From contig UQBG01000006.1 of the NCBI GenBank assembly GCA_900539185.1, positions 1 to 64,000 of the forward strand: DNA of 64,000 nt. The letters are read 5' to 3'. The notes beneath the pieces were generated by a model that saw only the letters and a program-made list of their open reading frames with translations, was not told the origin of the DNA and ran no database searches. Positions 34,615-43,606 of the stretch are shown here, piece by piece; positions within the stretch are counted from its first letter, which is position 1; every line of letters begins with the position of its first letter. This DNA is from an uncultured Clostridium sp. (GTDB taxonomy: Bacteria; Bacillota; Clostridia; Lachnospirales; Lachnospiraceae). Position numbers and translations under genes: made by a program.

Positions 34615-35715
34615 ATGAATAAAATCTTACAAAAACGAAACTTATATTTATTATCAACTACACTTCTACTGGCTATTGCACTGCTGCTCAGCGGCTTTTG
34701 CTTTGCACCAAAGGTACCCGGCTGGGGCACCTCACCGACAGGAAGCGTCAAATATCTGGATGGAAGCACCGTCCTCGTCAGCCTGTTTATCGACGCTCCT
34801 GAGGCTGACTGGACGCAGGAAAAGAAGGATATGGTAACCGGTAAAATGAATCTGGCAAATGACTATCTGGTCGCAGCGGGGAATTCCTACGGAAAAACCG
34901 TAAACCTGATCTATAACATTCAGGAGCATCCGGATCTGTGTTATATGGTTCCTTATTCCAAAAAAATCGATGATTCCGATGATACTTCTTATGATCTGTT
35001 AGACTATGTAACAAAGTATATTGACACAAATATCCCGACAGAGGATATCCTAAACCAATACGGCGTAGACAGTATCGGATATATGTGCTATCTGGATAGC
35101 GAAGGAACCTCCTTTACCTTTCCTTTCTATGAGGATGATGCCGATATCTACTACTACGAAACCTGCTTCCTATATATCCGATGTGACGGAGATAATGAGC
35201 CACCGGCCGTTTACGCTCACGAAATACTCCATATGTTCGGTGCCCGCGATCTGTATGCAACCGACGAATCAGACGGCATTACCAAGGACTTTGTTCAGCA
35301 CATCGAGACGACCTACCCAAATGAGATCATGCTGACCACCTATGATGAAAACTGGGAAAATGTACAGGACCATGTATCCAATGATCTGACAGATATCACA
35401 GCCTACTTTATCGGCTGGATTGATACGATTCCGGAGCTTGAGCAGTATCCGAGTATCCGTTCAAAGAATCGTGCCAGCTTTGCAGTAACGGATGCAGAAG
35501 GAGACTACAGTGACTATACCATGGGTGATCCGGATTCCTACTGGGATAGTGACCACAGCTCCACCTCCGGCACTTCCGGTTCCTCGACCGCCTCCGGTTC
35601 CCACTGGGGAAGCGGAAGCAGCGGTTCTTCCGGTTCTACCTCTGATTCCGGAGATGACGACTTCACGATCTGGGATCTGATCTGGATAATCCTATGGTTT
35701 TTATTTGGCGATTAA
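34615..35715 (+). CDS. Membrane-anchored metalloprotease-like protein (HExxHxxGxxD)
   Basis: A 366-aa protein with an N-terminal signal or anchor helix (about 11-31). The following external domain contains HEILHMFGARD at about 202-212, the HExxHxxGxxD zinc site of metzincin-like peptidases with Asp as the third ligand. After it comes a Ser/Gly/Thr-rich linker (about 310-348) and a hydrophobic C-terminus (FTIWDLIWIILWFLFGD). Family beyond that motif not recognised; resemblance to snapalysin or M6-type enzymes is only at the motif. The rest of the sequence is rich in Asp and Tyr. Substrate unknown. AAGGGAG lies 7-9 nt before the ATG. Confidence 0.72.
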   Translation: MNKILQKRNLYLLSTTLLLAIALLLSGFCFAPKVPGWGTSPTGSVKYLDGSTVLVSLFIDAPEADWTQEKKDMVTGKMNLANDYLVAAGNSYGKTVNLIYNIQEHPDLCYMVPYSKKIDDSDDTSYDLLDYVTKYIDTNIPTEDILNQYGVDSIGYMCYLDSEGTSFTFPFYEDDADIYYYETCFLYIRCDGDNEPPAVYAHEILHMFGARDLYATDESDGITKDFVQHIETTYPNEIMLTTYDENWENVQDHVSNDLTDITAYFIGWIDTIPELEQYPSIRSKNRASFAVTDAEGDYSDYTMGDPDSYWDSDHSSTSGTSGSSTASGSHWGSGSSGSSGSTSDSGDDDFTIWDLIWIILWFLFGD

Positions 35716-35716
35716 T

Positions 35717-36892
35717 TCAAAGCTCACGAAATACATTAGCAACACAACGTTTCAGATTCTGAAAGGCATGCACTGTCTCCAGTGCATGCCTTTGCTCTTC
35801 TTCTGACACCTCATCGGCTACCGCATAGCACTGCTTAAACAATCCACTGTCCTTACAGGCTTCGATCCCCGTTCCGAAACAGCCGGCAAATGCAAGAACC
35901 GGGATTTCACCGCATGCCTTTGCTCTGACTGCAACTCCATATGGAGTTTTTCCCATCAAAGTCTGTCCATCCATACGCCCCTCTCCTGTCACGACATAAT
36001 CGGCGGTTGCAATTGCTTCTTCTAAATGAATCTCATCTAATACAATCTCAACCCCCGGCTCCAGTCCTGCATGTAAAAACATAAGAAATGCATAGCCCAG
36101 TCCTCCGGCGGCTCCGCTTCCCGGTGTATAACGGTCATGACCTATCATATTCCGCTCTGTGAAAGGCTGCAATTTCTGTTCTACAATATCCGCATAATGC
36201 TCCATTGCCTGCTCTAAGAGCGGTATCATCTGCACATCTGCCCCCTTTTGTGGTGCAAAGACCGCACTACAGCCCTGTTCTCCCGTCAATGGATTCTTCA
36301 CATCACAGGCAACCCGGAATGTACAGTCCGCTAATTCCGGCATCCGCTTCTCCCACCGGATATCTGCCAGATGGCTTACTCCCGCTGCTCCATATGAGAT
36401 TTCTCTCCCGTCCGCATCCAGAAAGCGATATCCCAATGCCTGAAGCATACCAACACCCCCGTCATTGGTTCCGCTGCCACCCAGTCCGATCACAAACTGC
36501 CGGCAGCCCCGAAGGACTGCATGGCGAATCAGTTCACCAACCCCATATGTGGTTGTCCGCATCGGATTCCTGCTCTCTGTCGGTATCAACGGAAGTCCCG
36601 CCGCTGCCGCAACCTCTATCACGGCGACTTTTCCCTGCTCATTCTCATAACTGATATAGCTTGCCTTCCGTCGCTCTCCCAGAGGGCCTGTAATCTCACA
36701 CATACAGGAGCTTACCGCTGCCTTCCCATAGGTCAGTGCATCGACGGTTCCTTCTCCGCCGTCTGCCACCGGGTATACCTCTACCCTCCAGTCCGGGTGA
36801 ACCTGTAAGATTCCTTCCTTTCCTGCATTTCCTGCCTCCAGCGAAGTCATACTTCCCTTAAATGCATCCATTGCAACTACGACCTTTTTCAC
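35717..36892 (-). CDS. Glycerate kinase
   Basis: A 391-aa enzyme of the GarK/GlxK type that phosphorylates D-glycerate with ATP. Seen: the opening VVVAMDAFKGSMTSLEAGNA, VADGGEGTVDAL, FVIGLGGSGTNDGGVGMLQALG, PGSGAAGGLGYAF and VVTGEGRMDGQTLMGKTPYGVA. These are the family's conserved blocks, in order and complete. Its start overlaps the last 4 bases of the upstream EamA transporter gene, so the two are translationally coupled. Convergent with the protease gene with one base between stops. Confidence 0.96.
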   Translation of the reverse strand: MKKVVVAMDAFKGSMTSLEAGNAGKEGILQVHPDWRVEVYPVADGGEGTVDALTYGKAAVSSCMCEITGPLGERRKASYISYENEQGKVAVIEVAAAAGLPLIPTESRNPMRTTTYGVGELIRHAVLRGCRQFVIGLGGSGTNDGGVGMLQALGYRFLDADGREISYGAAGVSHLADIRWEKRMPELADCTFRVACDVKNPLTGEQGCSAVFAPQKGADVQMIPLLEQAMEHYADIVEQKLQPFTERNMIGHDRYTPGSGAAGGLGYAFLMFLHAGLEPGVEIVLDEIHLEEAIATADYVVTGEGRMDGQTLMGKTPYGVAVRAKACGEIPVLAFAGCFGTGIEACKDSGLFKQCYAVADEVSEEEQRHALETVHAFQNLKRCVANVFREL

Positions 36893-37830
36893 GCTTCCAT
36901 CTTCTTTCTCTTATTTACGATATAGATACCCGCACACACCAAACCTAAAGACAGCAGGCTCAGAGGTCCCAATGCCTGACTGCCCTCCTTCAAAAGCAGT
37001 GCCGACAGCAATACACCGAATACCGGATTCATAAAGCCAAACACGGCCACCCGCGAGATCGGATTATATTTTAACAGCAGTCCCCATAAGGAATAGGCAA
37101 CGGCTGACACAAATGCCAGATATACCAGCATACCGGCTCCGGCCGGAGACTGTATCCGAAGTCTTCCACCCATCAGAGTACCGACTGCCAACAGGACAAT
37201 CCCGCCCACTATAAACTGATAGGCACTCAGCATTACCGGATGATGCGTTTGTGAAAACCGTTTTAGGTATACCGATGAAAATGCATATGCGACTGTAGAT
37301 AAAAAGATGGCACCTTCTCCCCAGACCTGCATCTGTAGATTCATGCCATTTAAATTGATCAGAACCACTCCTATAAACCCAATGATACAGCCGACAATCT
37401 TTGCTGAGGTCAGCTTCTCCTGATGGAATAACAGACTGGCTACCAATATTGCCACAAACACATTCATTGCTTCTATGATCGATGCTTTGACTCCACTGGT
37501 ATGTGCCAGTCCAATATAGAAAAACAGATATTGCAATACCGTCTGCAGCAGACTCAGCCATAGAATCTTTCCGGCAGACTGTTTCTCCGGAAGCAAAAAC
37601 CGTCCTTCCAAAAGACTTCCAAACAAGACGGCCAATATTCCCGCCAGTATAAATCGTACACCTGCAAATACAATCTGACTGGCCGTATCTGCTGCCTCGA
37701 TCCGGAGCCACTGATATCCAAGTTTTATACAGGGAAATGCACTTCCCCACAGAAAACAGCAGAGCATGGCTCCAAGCCAGACGACCACGGTCGTCTGCAT
37801 CCATGTTTCATTCCATCTCAGCTTCTTCAT
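36889..37830 (-). CDS. EamA-family (DMT) transporter
   Basis: A 313-aa protein with ten hydrophobic helices in two five-helix repeats. Seen: GAMLCCFLWGSAFPCIKLG opening repeat 1, LVASLLFHQEKLTSAKIVGCIIGFIGVVLI closing it, and VFGFMNPVFGVLLSALLL plus LGLVCAGIYIVNKRK at the end of repeat 2. Substrate unknown; coupling to glycerate kinase hints at a related small metabolite but that is weak evidence. AAGGA about 10 nt upstream. Confidence 0.9.
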   Translation of the reverse strand: MKKLRWNETWMQTTVVVWLGAMLCCFLWGSAFPCIKLGYQWLRIEAADTASQIVFAGVRFILAGILAVLFGSLLEGRFLLPEKQSAGKILWLSLLQTVLQYLFFYIGLAHTSGVKASIIEAMNVFVAILVASLLFHQEKLTSAKIVGCIIGFIGVVLINLNGMNLQMQVWGEGAIFLSTVAYAFSSVYLKRFSQTHHPVMLSAYQFIVGGIVLLAVGTLMGGRLRIQSPAGAGMLVYLAFVSAVAYSLWGLLLKYNPISRVAVFGFMNPVFGVLLSALLLKEGSQALGPLSLLSLGLVCAGIYIVNKRKKMEA

Positions 37831-37879
37831 TGCTGTCTTATCCTTCCTGTAGTAATATCGTCCGAGCCTGAGTGATATC

Positions 37880-38356
37880 CTAATTCTGCACCCGATTCAT
37901 ATACCGTTCCCAGGTACATATCACAGAATCACACGCTACCACGACCTGATAGGAATCACCGACTCCGTGATCGTCCGGATCTTCAAACTCGATCCCCAGT
38001 ATATATCCTTCCGCAGTCTTCTGCATATCGTAAAGATACGCATCCCGACATCTGCCCGGAAACTGTTTGATTTCCTCTTCTGACAGTTCTTCATCCGGCA
38101 CCTCGGACAGCAGGACATCATTTGCATCATAATATCGATAACCATCCTTGATGATCTTCTGCACCGTTCCATTCACAAGGCTGATCTTCGTTGTTCCTGC
38201 ATAACTTTCTGTATAATTGGTATTCTGACTGTTATTTGTCCGTACGATCAACGCCTCAACTTCCAGCTCAAGCTTCTGATCGGTCACCGTAAACGCACTG
38301 ATCTGACAATCATCATACCGAAACTGTTCTACTTCATCCACACTCTTAAATGCCAT
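37880..38356 (-). CDS. 158-aa protein of unknown function, third gene of the ART-AAA operon
   Basis: A soluble, acidic, apparently beta-rich protein with alternating short strands (LELEVEALIVRT, TTKISLVNGTVQKIIKDGYRYYD, GYILGIEFEDPDD, YQVVVACDSVICTWERYM). No signal peptide, membrane helix or known motif. It follows the AAA+ ATPase gene by 27 nt on the same strand, so it belongs with the ADP-ribosyltransferase protein and its ATPase. An immunity protein, adaptor or chaperone role would fit the position but is speculation. Confidence 0.7.
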   Translation of the reverse strand: MAFKSVDEVEQFRYDDCQISAFTVTDQKLELEVEALIVRTNNSQNTNYTESYAGTTKISLVNGTVQKIIKDGYRYYDANDVLLSEVPDEELSEEEIKQFPGRCRDAYLYDMQKTAEGYILGIEFEDPDDHGVGDSYQVVVACDSVICTWERYMNRVQN

Positions 38357-38383
38357 CCTGGTTCCTGTCCTTTCTGTTCTACT

Positions 38384-40570
38384 CTAATACATAAGTGTAT
38401 GATATTTGCTCATAAAGTCTAGTCTTCCCTCTTTTTTATACTCCCGTTCAATGCCCAGTACCAGATCCTGCTGTGTAATTTCTCTTTGTTCTGCCGCCGC
38501 CATATAGGCTGCACTTAATGCAGCTGCCTTGATCTGTGCACCCGTCAGATCCTCCACCTCTGCAAGTGCCTCCAGACGAATATTTTCCGCCAATGGCGCT
38601 GCTGCCGGAAATACATTCTGCCACAGCTTCAGCCGCACCTCGCTATCCGGACGCTCAATCGGTATCATATAGGTCATTCTCCGCTTGAATGCTGCATCAA
38701 AGTTCTGTGCACCATTGGTCGCCAGTATACTTATACCATCATATTCTTCTATCTTCTGCAGTAAATATGCGGTCTGTGAATTTGCATACTTATCATTTGA
38801 CCCTGTCACTTCGGTTCTCTTTGCAAATAAGGCATCCGCCTCATCAAAAAACAAAATGATATTCGCACCCTTTGCCACTCGGAAGATCTGCTCCAGATTC
38901 TTTTCGGTCTCGCCGATATATTTACTGTTAATCTGCGACAGATCCACCCGATATACATCCAGTCCAATTTCATTTCCAAAGACACCGGCTGCCATCGTCT
39001 TTCCGGTTCCCGGCGGACCATACAAAAGAATCGATAATCCCCTTCCATATGGCAGCTTCTCGGAAAATCCAAAGGTTTCATTTACAATATTCCGATTTCT
39101 TGCCCGCAAAAGTGCCTCTTCATATTGTACTCTGGCACCATCCGCCAGTTGCAGATCATTTAGCCGAAAGGTTCCTTCCAAACGTGTCACCGCATTTCCA
39201 AAGTCTACGCGGGACTGCTCCCGGATCTGCTTCTCCAGTAGCTCCTTTGATAAATAAAGTCCGGTTTCTTCCCCTTCTCCTACTACCTCTGCCGCCATTG
39301 CTGCACTGCAAAGCACCTGCCACATAACACCGGGGCTTACCGTATACTTCTGTACCAGTTCATCAACATAGTTCTCTATATCCAGTGCCAGTCTCTGTGC
39401 ATAATCAATCCAGAGTCCTCGCTTCTGTCCGGTACTCAGTACCGACGTCAGAGGAATCCGGCAAACCGTTCCGAGCAACGAAAGTTCCTCTGTCATATCC
39501 TTGTCACTTCCTATAACCAACTGTCTTAAATAGGACTGAAGTGTACTGATGCAGAATCGCTCCTTTGCTATACAGCTTCTGTCCTCTGATATATGCTCCA
39601 GATATATGGTCTTTAATTCACATAATGCTATAACCACAAGATTCTTCAAGGTTGTAACCAACACCGCATCCGGTTCGTCCAACAGTTTCTCCATGTCAAC
39701 ACACAGTACATCCCGTCCCGTAACACCTGCAAATTCTGACAAAAGGTACTTTTTCCCGACTCCCTTTGTTCCAATCAATTCAAATACGGTACTACCCACT
39801 TCATTCTCAAATGCGGTCGCATATGCCGAAAGCATCTGATCCAGTTCGGCTTCATGAACAAAACATGTATCTTCGTATTGCTCGGCAGCCGCCTCCAGGA
39901 TCTGTGCATAGGATGCCATCCTCCCCAGTTGAACCGGTCCTGTCTCAAATAATCGCTTCACCACGATCCATTCCAGATGAAAATGCCTTGCAATCCGATT
40001 TTCCATCTCTGAATCTACGGTCAGGATCCGATTCAGTAAACTCTCCTCATCAAACAGGATCGCCACATCACACTCAGTTTCATTCAGAAAGAGACTACAA
40101 AGATCATGCACCAGTCCCACACTCGGATATCCGCTTCCGGTCTCGCCCATAAGGTGATTAAAGATCTCTGCATACTTCCGATTCCGATCAACCAGTGCCG
40201 CCATAATAAATGCCATACTCTCCAGATCCGTCATCATGCCTGCATTTGTAAACTGCCATAGCGGAAGAAGAACATCTTCCATATCTCGGAGTTCTCCTTT
40301 TTTCACCAGTGTATCATATATACGGCGTACACGATCCGACTCTGAGAATCGCTCTACCGGATGTGGTTCTAACGCTGCTACAAGTTCCCTGTCCTTATAC
40401 CCTGTTCCGATCCGTTCTCCGATCGTCTCCGGGAACTGTTCTCTCCGTACTAACGAGAGCATACAAAGCATGTCTACGAATGTTTCCCATGCCTTCCACT
40501 GTTCTGTACCACTTGTAAAGCGGGTTTCATCCAGACTCGGAAAATATTCATCTATGAAATCATATATCAT
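38384..40570 (-). CDS. Tandem AAA+ ATPase resembling eCIS-associated ATPases
   Basis: A 728-aa protein with two AAA modules. The first (about 255-430) has a degenerate P-loop, IGTKGVGKKYLL, with no Ser or Thr after the Lys pair. The second is complete: Walker A YGPPGTGKTMAAGVFGNEIG at about 514-533, the pore-loop region SKYIGETEKNLEQIF, Walker B ILFFDEADALFAKR at about 568-581, sensor 1 ILATN and an arginine pair FKRRMTY. This second module closely recalls the AAA+ proteins encoded in extracellular contractile injection clusters (Afp15/PVC15 type). No sheath, tube or baseplate gene is in the window. It lies 15 nt after the ART-domain gene. Confidence 0.88.
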   Translation of the reverse strand: MIYDFIDEYFPSLDETRFTSGTEQWKAWETFVDMLCMLSLVRREQFPETIGERIGTGYKDRELVAALEPHPVERFSESDRVRRIYDTLVKKGELRDMEDVLLPLWQFTNAGMMTDLESMAFIMAALVDRNRKYAEIFNHLMGETGSGYPSVGLVHDLCSLFLNETECDVAILFDEESLLNRILTVDSEMENRIARHFHLEWIVVKRLFETGPVQLGRMASYAQILEAAAEQYEDTCFVHEAELDQMLSAYATAFENEVGSTVFELIGTKGVGKKYLLSEFAGVTGRDVLCVDMEKLLDEPDAVLVTTLKNLVVIALCELKTIYLEHISEDRSCIAKERFCISTLQSYLRQLVIGSDKDMTEELSLLGTVCRIPLTSVLSTGQKRGLWIDYAQRLALDIENYVDELVQKYTVSPGVMWQVLCSAAMAAEVVGEGEETGLYLSKELLEKQIREQSRVDFGNAVTRLEGTFRLNDLQLADGARVQYEEALLRARNRNIVNETFGFSEKLPYGRGLSILLYGPPGTGKTMAAGVFGNEIGLDVYRVDLSQINSKYIGETEKNLEQIFRVAKGANIILFFDEADALFAKRTEVTGSNDKYANSQTAYLLQKIEEYDGISILATNGAQNFDAAFKRRMTYMIPIERPDSEVRLKLWQNVFPAAAPLAENIRLEALAEVEDLTGAQIKAAALSAAYMAAAEQREITQQDLVLGIEREYKKEGRLDFMSKYHTLMY

Positions 40571-40585
40571 CGTTCCTGTCTCTCC

Positions 40586-43306
40586 TTACTGTACCGCCCT
40601 GCGCTGTGCCCGCAGATTCTGAAATGCCTGTGCCCTTGCAGCCAGTTCTGCCCGCTTGCGATCTCTGGTCTGTCTCTTCCGTTGATATGCCTCACTCCGA
40701 AACGTATTATTCGGTCCTTCCACTTCCTCTAACACCACATGTTTCCGAAGCTTTAACCGTCTTCTACCGGCCATGTTTGGCTTCGCATATCGGATATCAT
40801 CGATCTCTTCCTTTGGTCTGCCTGTCAGTGGCAAAAGTGTCTTTCCATCGTAGATCTTCTCCTGTAGTTCCTGTGTAATACGGAAGGTTGTACCTGCCGG
40901 TAACAGAACCTCCCCTTCGCCCTCAAATTGCGATACCTTTGATATGTCTACGCCACTCTTTCCGTTCAGGTGAAATTCCATAATGGATACACGATCATAT
41001 TCCTTACCGGTATAATCATGAAAATCGACTCCAGCCGCCACATCCGTATAAAACCCATCTGCAGTCCGAAGATCCTTAGCTGTACTTGTCAGATTCGTTG
41101 TTTTATAGATATCGCCGACTTTACCATACATACCACCGGGTGTCTTTCCTCCCCGCATTGTCGTTATCGTTGATGCATACCGGGAGGATCCATGCCGGTT
41201 TTCATAGTCCATATTCTCTCCCCGCTCACTCCGCCTGTCCATGCGCTCCTGATACTCGCTTTCACTCACATTACTTCGCTCAATCAACGCATCCTGTGCA
41301 ATTCGGTTTGACAAACGCAGTGCCACCAATACCTGATCTACAAACGCAGTGTCTGCCAGTTCTCTGGCATTCGAATTCTTAAATGCATCTTTCTTATCTG
41401 TATACTTCTCCATGATATAACGTGCAATCCCCTGCCCGTATTTCTGCGACTGATTCATCACCTTATACGAGCTGGTGGTATAAATATTCAGTGCCAGATC
41501 CTGTGCATTCAGGTTTGCAGTCTCGATAGAATTCCGCCCCTCAGCTATCGTTGGATGAAATAAATTATACTGATTCAGGTCAATATCTGCCACAAATCCG
41601 CGATCCTTTAATTCCGTCTGAATCCCTTCGATATGCCTTTTATATGCCATTACCTCTTCATATTTCACCTGATGTCGCTCATTCGCCTCTGCATACAACT
41701 GATCCACTTCTGCCTTCTCGCTCTTTAACATCAGCAGTTCATCCTGTATATACGACGCATCCTCCTCCGGCATCGCCTCCTGCTCCTGACTTCTTTCCTT
41801 TATCAGCCGGCTAATCTGATCTCTTCTCTTTGATACTTTAACCATTTCACTCAGAAGTATCGCTTCTTCCTGTCTTATCGGTTCCAGTATCTCTGTTAGC
41901 CGGCGTGCTTCTTCGAGTCGCAACTGATACGGATAATCCGGATGTCTCTCTGCATTCTGCCGATTTATCTCATCTATCCTTCCCTTTCGAGTCTCTGCAA
42001 CTCCCTGCACAATCTTCTTATAAATCGTCTCATGCGGATACTCCCGATTCGGAGCATAGTTTTCCCGGATCTCTGCAGGCGACAACGGATCTACCGTCTG
42101 ATACATCATGACCGCATCCTCCAGATTCTCATATCCTACCACACCCGCATTGGCCGAGCCCTTTAACACCTCATAAAGAGAATGATCTCTGGACGAGCAC
42201 ATCCATCCAATCAATGCCAGACGAAAGTATAACAGATCCTTCTTACCGGCTCCCATCATACGATAGGCCGCCAGCATCCGGAGTGCCGTACCGGAGGAAC
42301 CTGCTACCTGAAGCATCCCTTCTGCCGTAACCGGCTTTGGCATCTCAAACAAACGACCGCCCTCCTGCCACTGCAGAGACTCTGTTCCGTTTTTCGTTCC
42401 GTAGCTTCGCTCTCTTTCTGATAATCCGATACCTAACTTCTGATAGTACCCCTCGCCAAAGCCTTCTTTATTCACAACCTTTCTGCCCGATCCGGTTGAG
42501 CGCAATATCCGTGCAACTCCGGCCCAGAACCGGGTAAACGGATTGCCTCTTCCCTTTTTCTTATCATGTGCACTCGCCACATTCATAGCCACGCTGACGG
42601 TATCCATGATATCACCGCCGCTTTTCCGAGCTCCCTGCTCCTCCAGGACCGCAAAATCCGGAGCAAGATGAAAGGTTTCATTATCTTTTAATCTCAGTCC
42701 TGCCAGATTCATCATACCTGCATCTGCTTCTGAGATATTCGCCATCATATTTTTGAAGGATCTGGAATTCGCGATCTCCTCTTTCTTTCTTCCTCCATTC
42801 TGAAAGAATCCATTATATAAAAGCGTCATCTGCTCTCTCAGATTTCCTTCTCCGTTTATAACCTCATCCAGCATCGCCTGATTCTCTGCATGGGCTGCCT
42901 CTACTGCTCCTGCATCCTGCCGCTGTTCTGCACTCAGCTCCTGCACCCTGTTCCCGATCTGACCTGCACTTCCACGATTCTCCCTCTGTGTCAGCAGTGC
43001 ATCCTCCAGTGTACGTCCTACCTTCACGCCTTCACCGCCGATGTTCCTTTGTGCCAAATCATATAATGCAGAAAAGTCTCCGTTTTTATATTCCTCCGGA
43101 TGTTGCTTTTTGAAATCCTGTACATCGTAGTACGAATTCAGCATTTTCGACAGCTTGGTCAGCACTCCATGTGCCGCTTCCTTTACCACTGCATCATTGG
43201 ATAAATTCGCTGCAAACTTCGCCTCATAATCCGTCGCCACCTGCTGCCAGTCCGGATGCTTATATACGATATCCTGATATGCTTCACTTGAATAACTCTG
43301 TCCCAT
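40586..43306 (-). CDS. 906-aa multidomain protein with C-terminal ADP-ribosyltransferase domain
   Basis: Residues 1-700 are hydrophilic and mainly helical, with a coiled-coil region at about 430-560 rich in Glu, Arg and Lys; I recognise no family there and no signal peptide. Residues about 700-860 carry the R-S-E pattern of ADP-ribosyltransferase toxins: R718 in TTMRGG, S741-T742 in LTSTAKDL, and the ExE turn E797-G-E799 in GEGEVLLPAGTTFRI. This is what is seen; enzyme activity is inference from that family. GGGGGG 6 nt upstream marks the start. First gene of an operon with an AAA+ ATPase and a 158-aa protein. Could be an injected effector, a polymorphic toxin, or a phage- or self-directed modifier. 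Confidence 0.8.
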   Translation of the reverse strand: MGQSYSSEAYQDIVYKHPDWQQVATDYEAKFAANLSNDAVVKEAAHGVLTKLSKMLNSYYDVQDFKKQHPEEYKNGDFSALYDLAQRNIGGEGVKVGRTLEDALLTQRENRGSAGQIGNRVQELSAEQRQDAGAVEAAHAENQAMLDEVINGEGNLREQMTLLYNGFFQNGGRKKEEIANSRSFKNMMANISEADAGMMNLAGLRLKDNETFHLAPDFAVLEEQGARKSGGDIMDTVSVAMNVASAHDKKKGRGNPFTRFWAGVARILRSTGSGRKVVNKEGFGEGYYQKLGIGLSERERSYGTKNGTESLQWQEGGRLFEMPKPVTAEGMLQVAGSSGTALRMLAAYRMMGAGKKDLLYFRLALIGWMCSSRDHSLYEVLKGSANAGVVGYENLEDAVMMYQTVDPLSPAEIRENYAPNREYPHETIYKKIVQGVAETRKGRIDEINRQNAERHPDYPYQLRLEEARRLTEILEPIRQEEAILLSEMVKVSKRRDQISRLIKERSQEQEAMPEEDASYIQDELLMLKSEKAEVDQLYAEANERHQVKYEEVMAYKRHIEGIQTELKDRGFVADIDLNQYNLFHPTIAEGRNSIETANLNAQDLALNIYTTSSYKVMNQSQKYGQGIARYIMEKYTDKKDAFKNSNARELADTAFVDQVLVALRLSNRIAQDALIERSNVSESEYQERMDRRSERGENMDYENRHGSSRYASTITTMRGGKTPGGMYGKVGDIYKTTNLTSTAKDLRTADGFYTDVAAGVDFHDYTGKEYDRVSIMEFHLNGKSGVDISKVSQFEGEGEVLLPAGTTFRITQELQEKIYDGKTLLPLTGRPKEEIDDIRYAKPNMAGRRRLKLRKHVVLEEVEGPNNTFRSEAYQRKRQTRDRKRAELAARAQAFQNLRAQRRAVQ

Positions 43307-43344
43307 AAAATCCCCCCTGTTTATCTATATTAGTCCATACTCCT

Positions 43345-43488
43345 TCAGTAACCGCTCCTGATATGTTTCGTCTCATTTGTCACATTCTCTTCGATACTGT
43401 TCTCTATGTATCTTAGCATATCTTGCAGCTCCTGGCTAGGATTTCCTCCTGTGCCCTTGTATATAAATATAGCTTTCGTATACGCTCG
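43345..43488 (-). pseudogene. Decayed fragment of an Rpn-type PD-(D/E)XK nuclease gene
   Basis: The gap between the lipoprotein and ART genes holds a 47-codon open frame with no start codon at its head. It reads AIFIYKGTGGNPSQELQDML, then RYIENSIEENVTNET. That matches the segment that follows the nuclease core in Rpn-family recombination-promoting nuclease / putative transposase proteins of Clostridia. The nuclease core is missing. After a frame change, ETYQERLLKEYGLI follows before a stop. I read it as a remnant of a longer gene. Confidence 0.5.
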
Positions 43489-43511
43489 TCATCTACCTGA
43501 TTGGTTCTTTA

Positions 43512-43577
43512 CAAAAAAACTTGCGCCTGCGTATGATGATATCATTACTATATCGTATTCATACGCAAAGCGCAAGT
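43512..43577 (-). terminator. Terminator of the lipoprotein gene
   Basis: Arms ACTTGCGC / GCGCAAGT and, inside, GCGTATGA / TCATACGC, with a long AT-rich loop, followed on the minus strand by T7. Rho-independent terminator with an unusually large loop. Confidence 0.78.
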
Positions 43578-43606
43578 AATTTGTAAATATTTATTTTATT
43601 TTTTGT

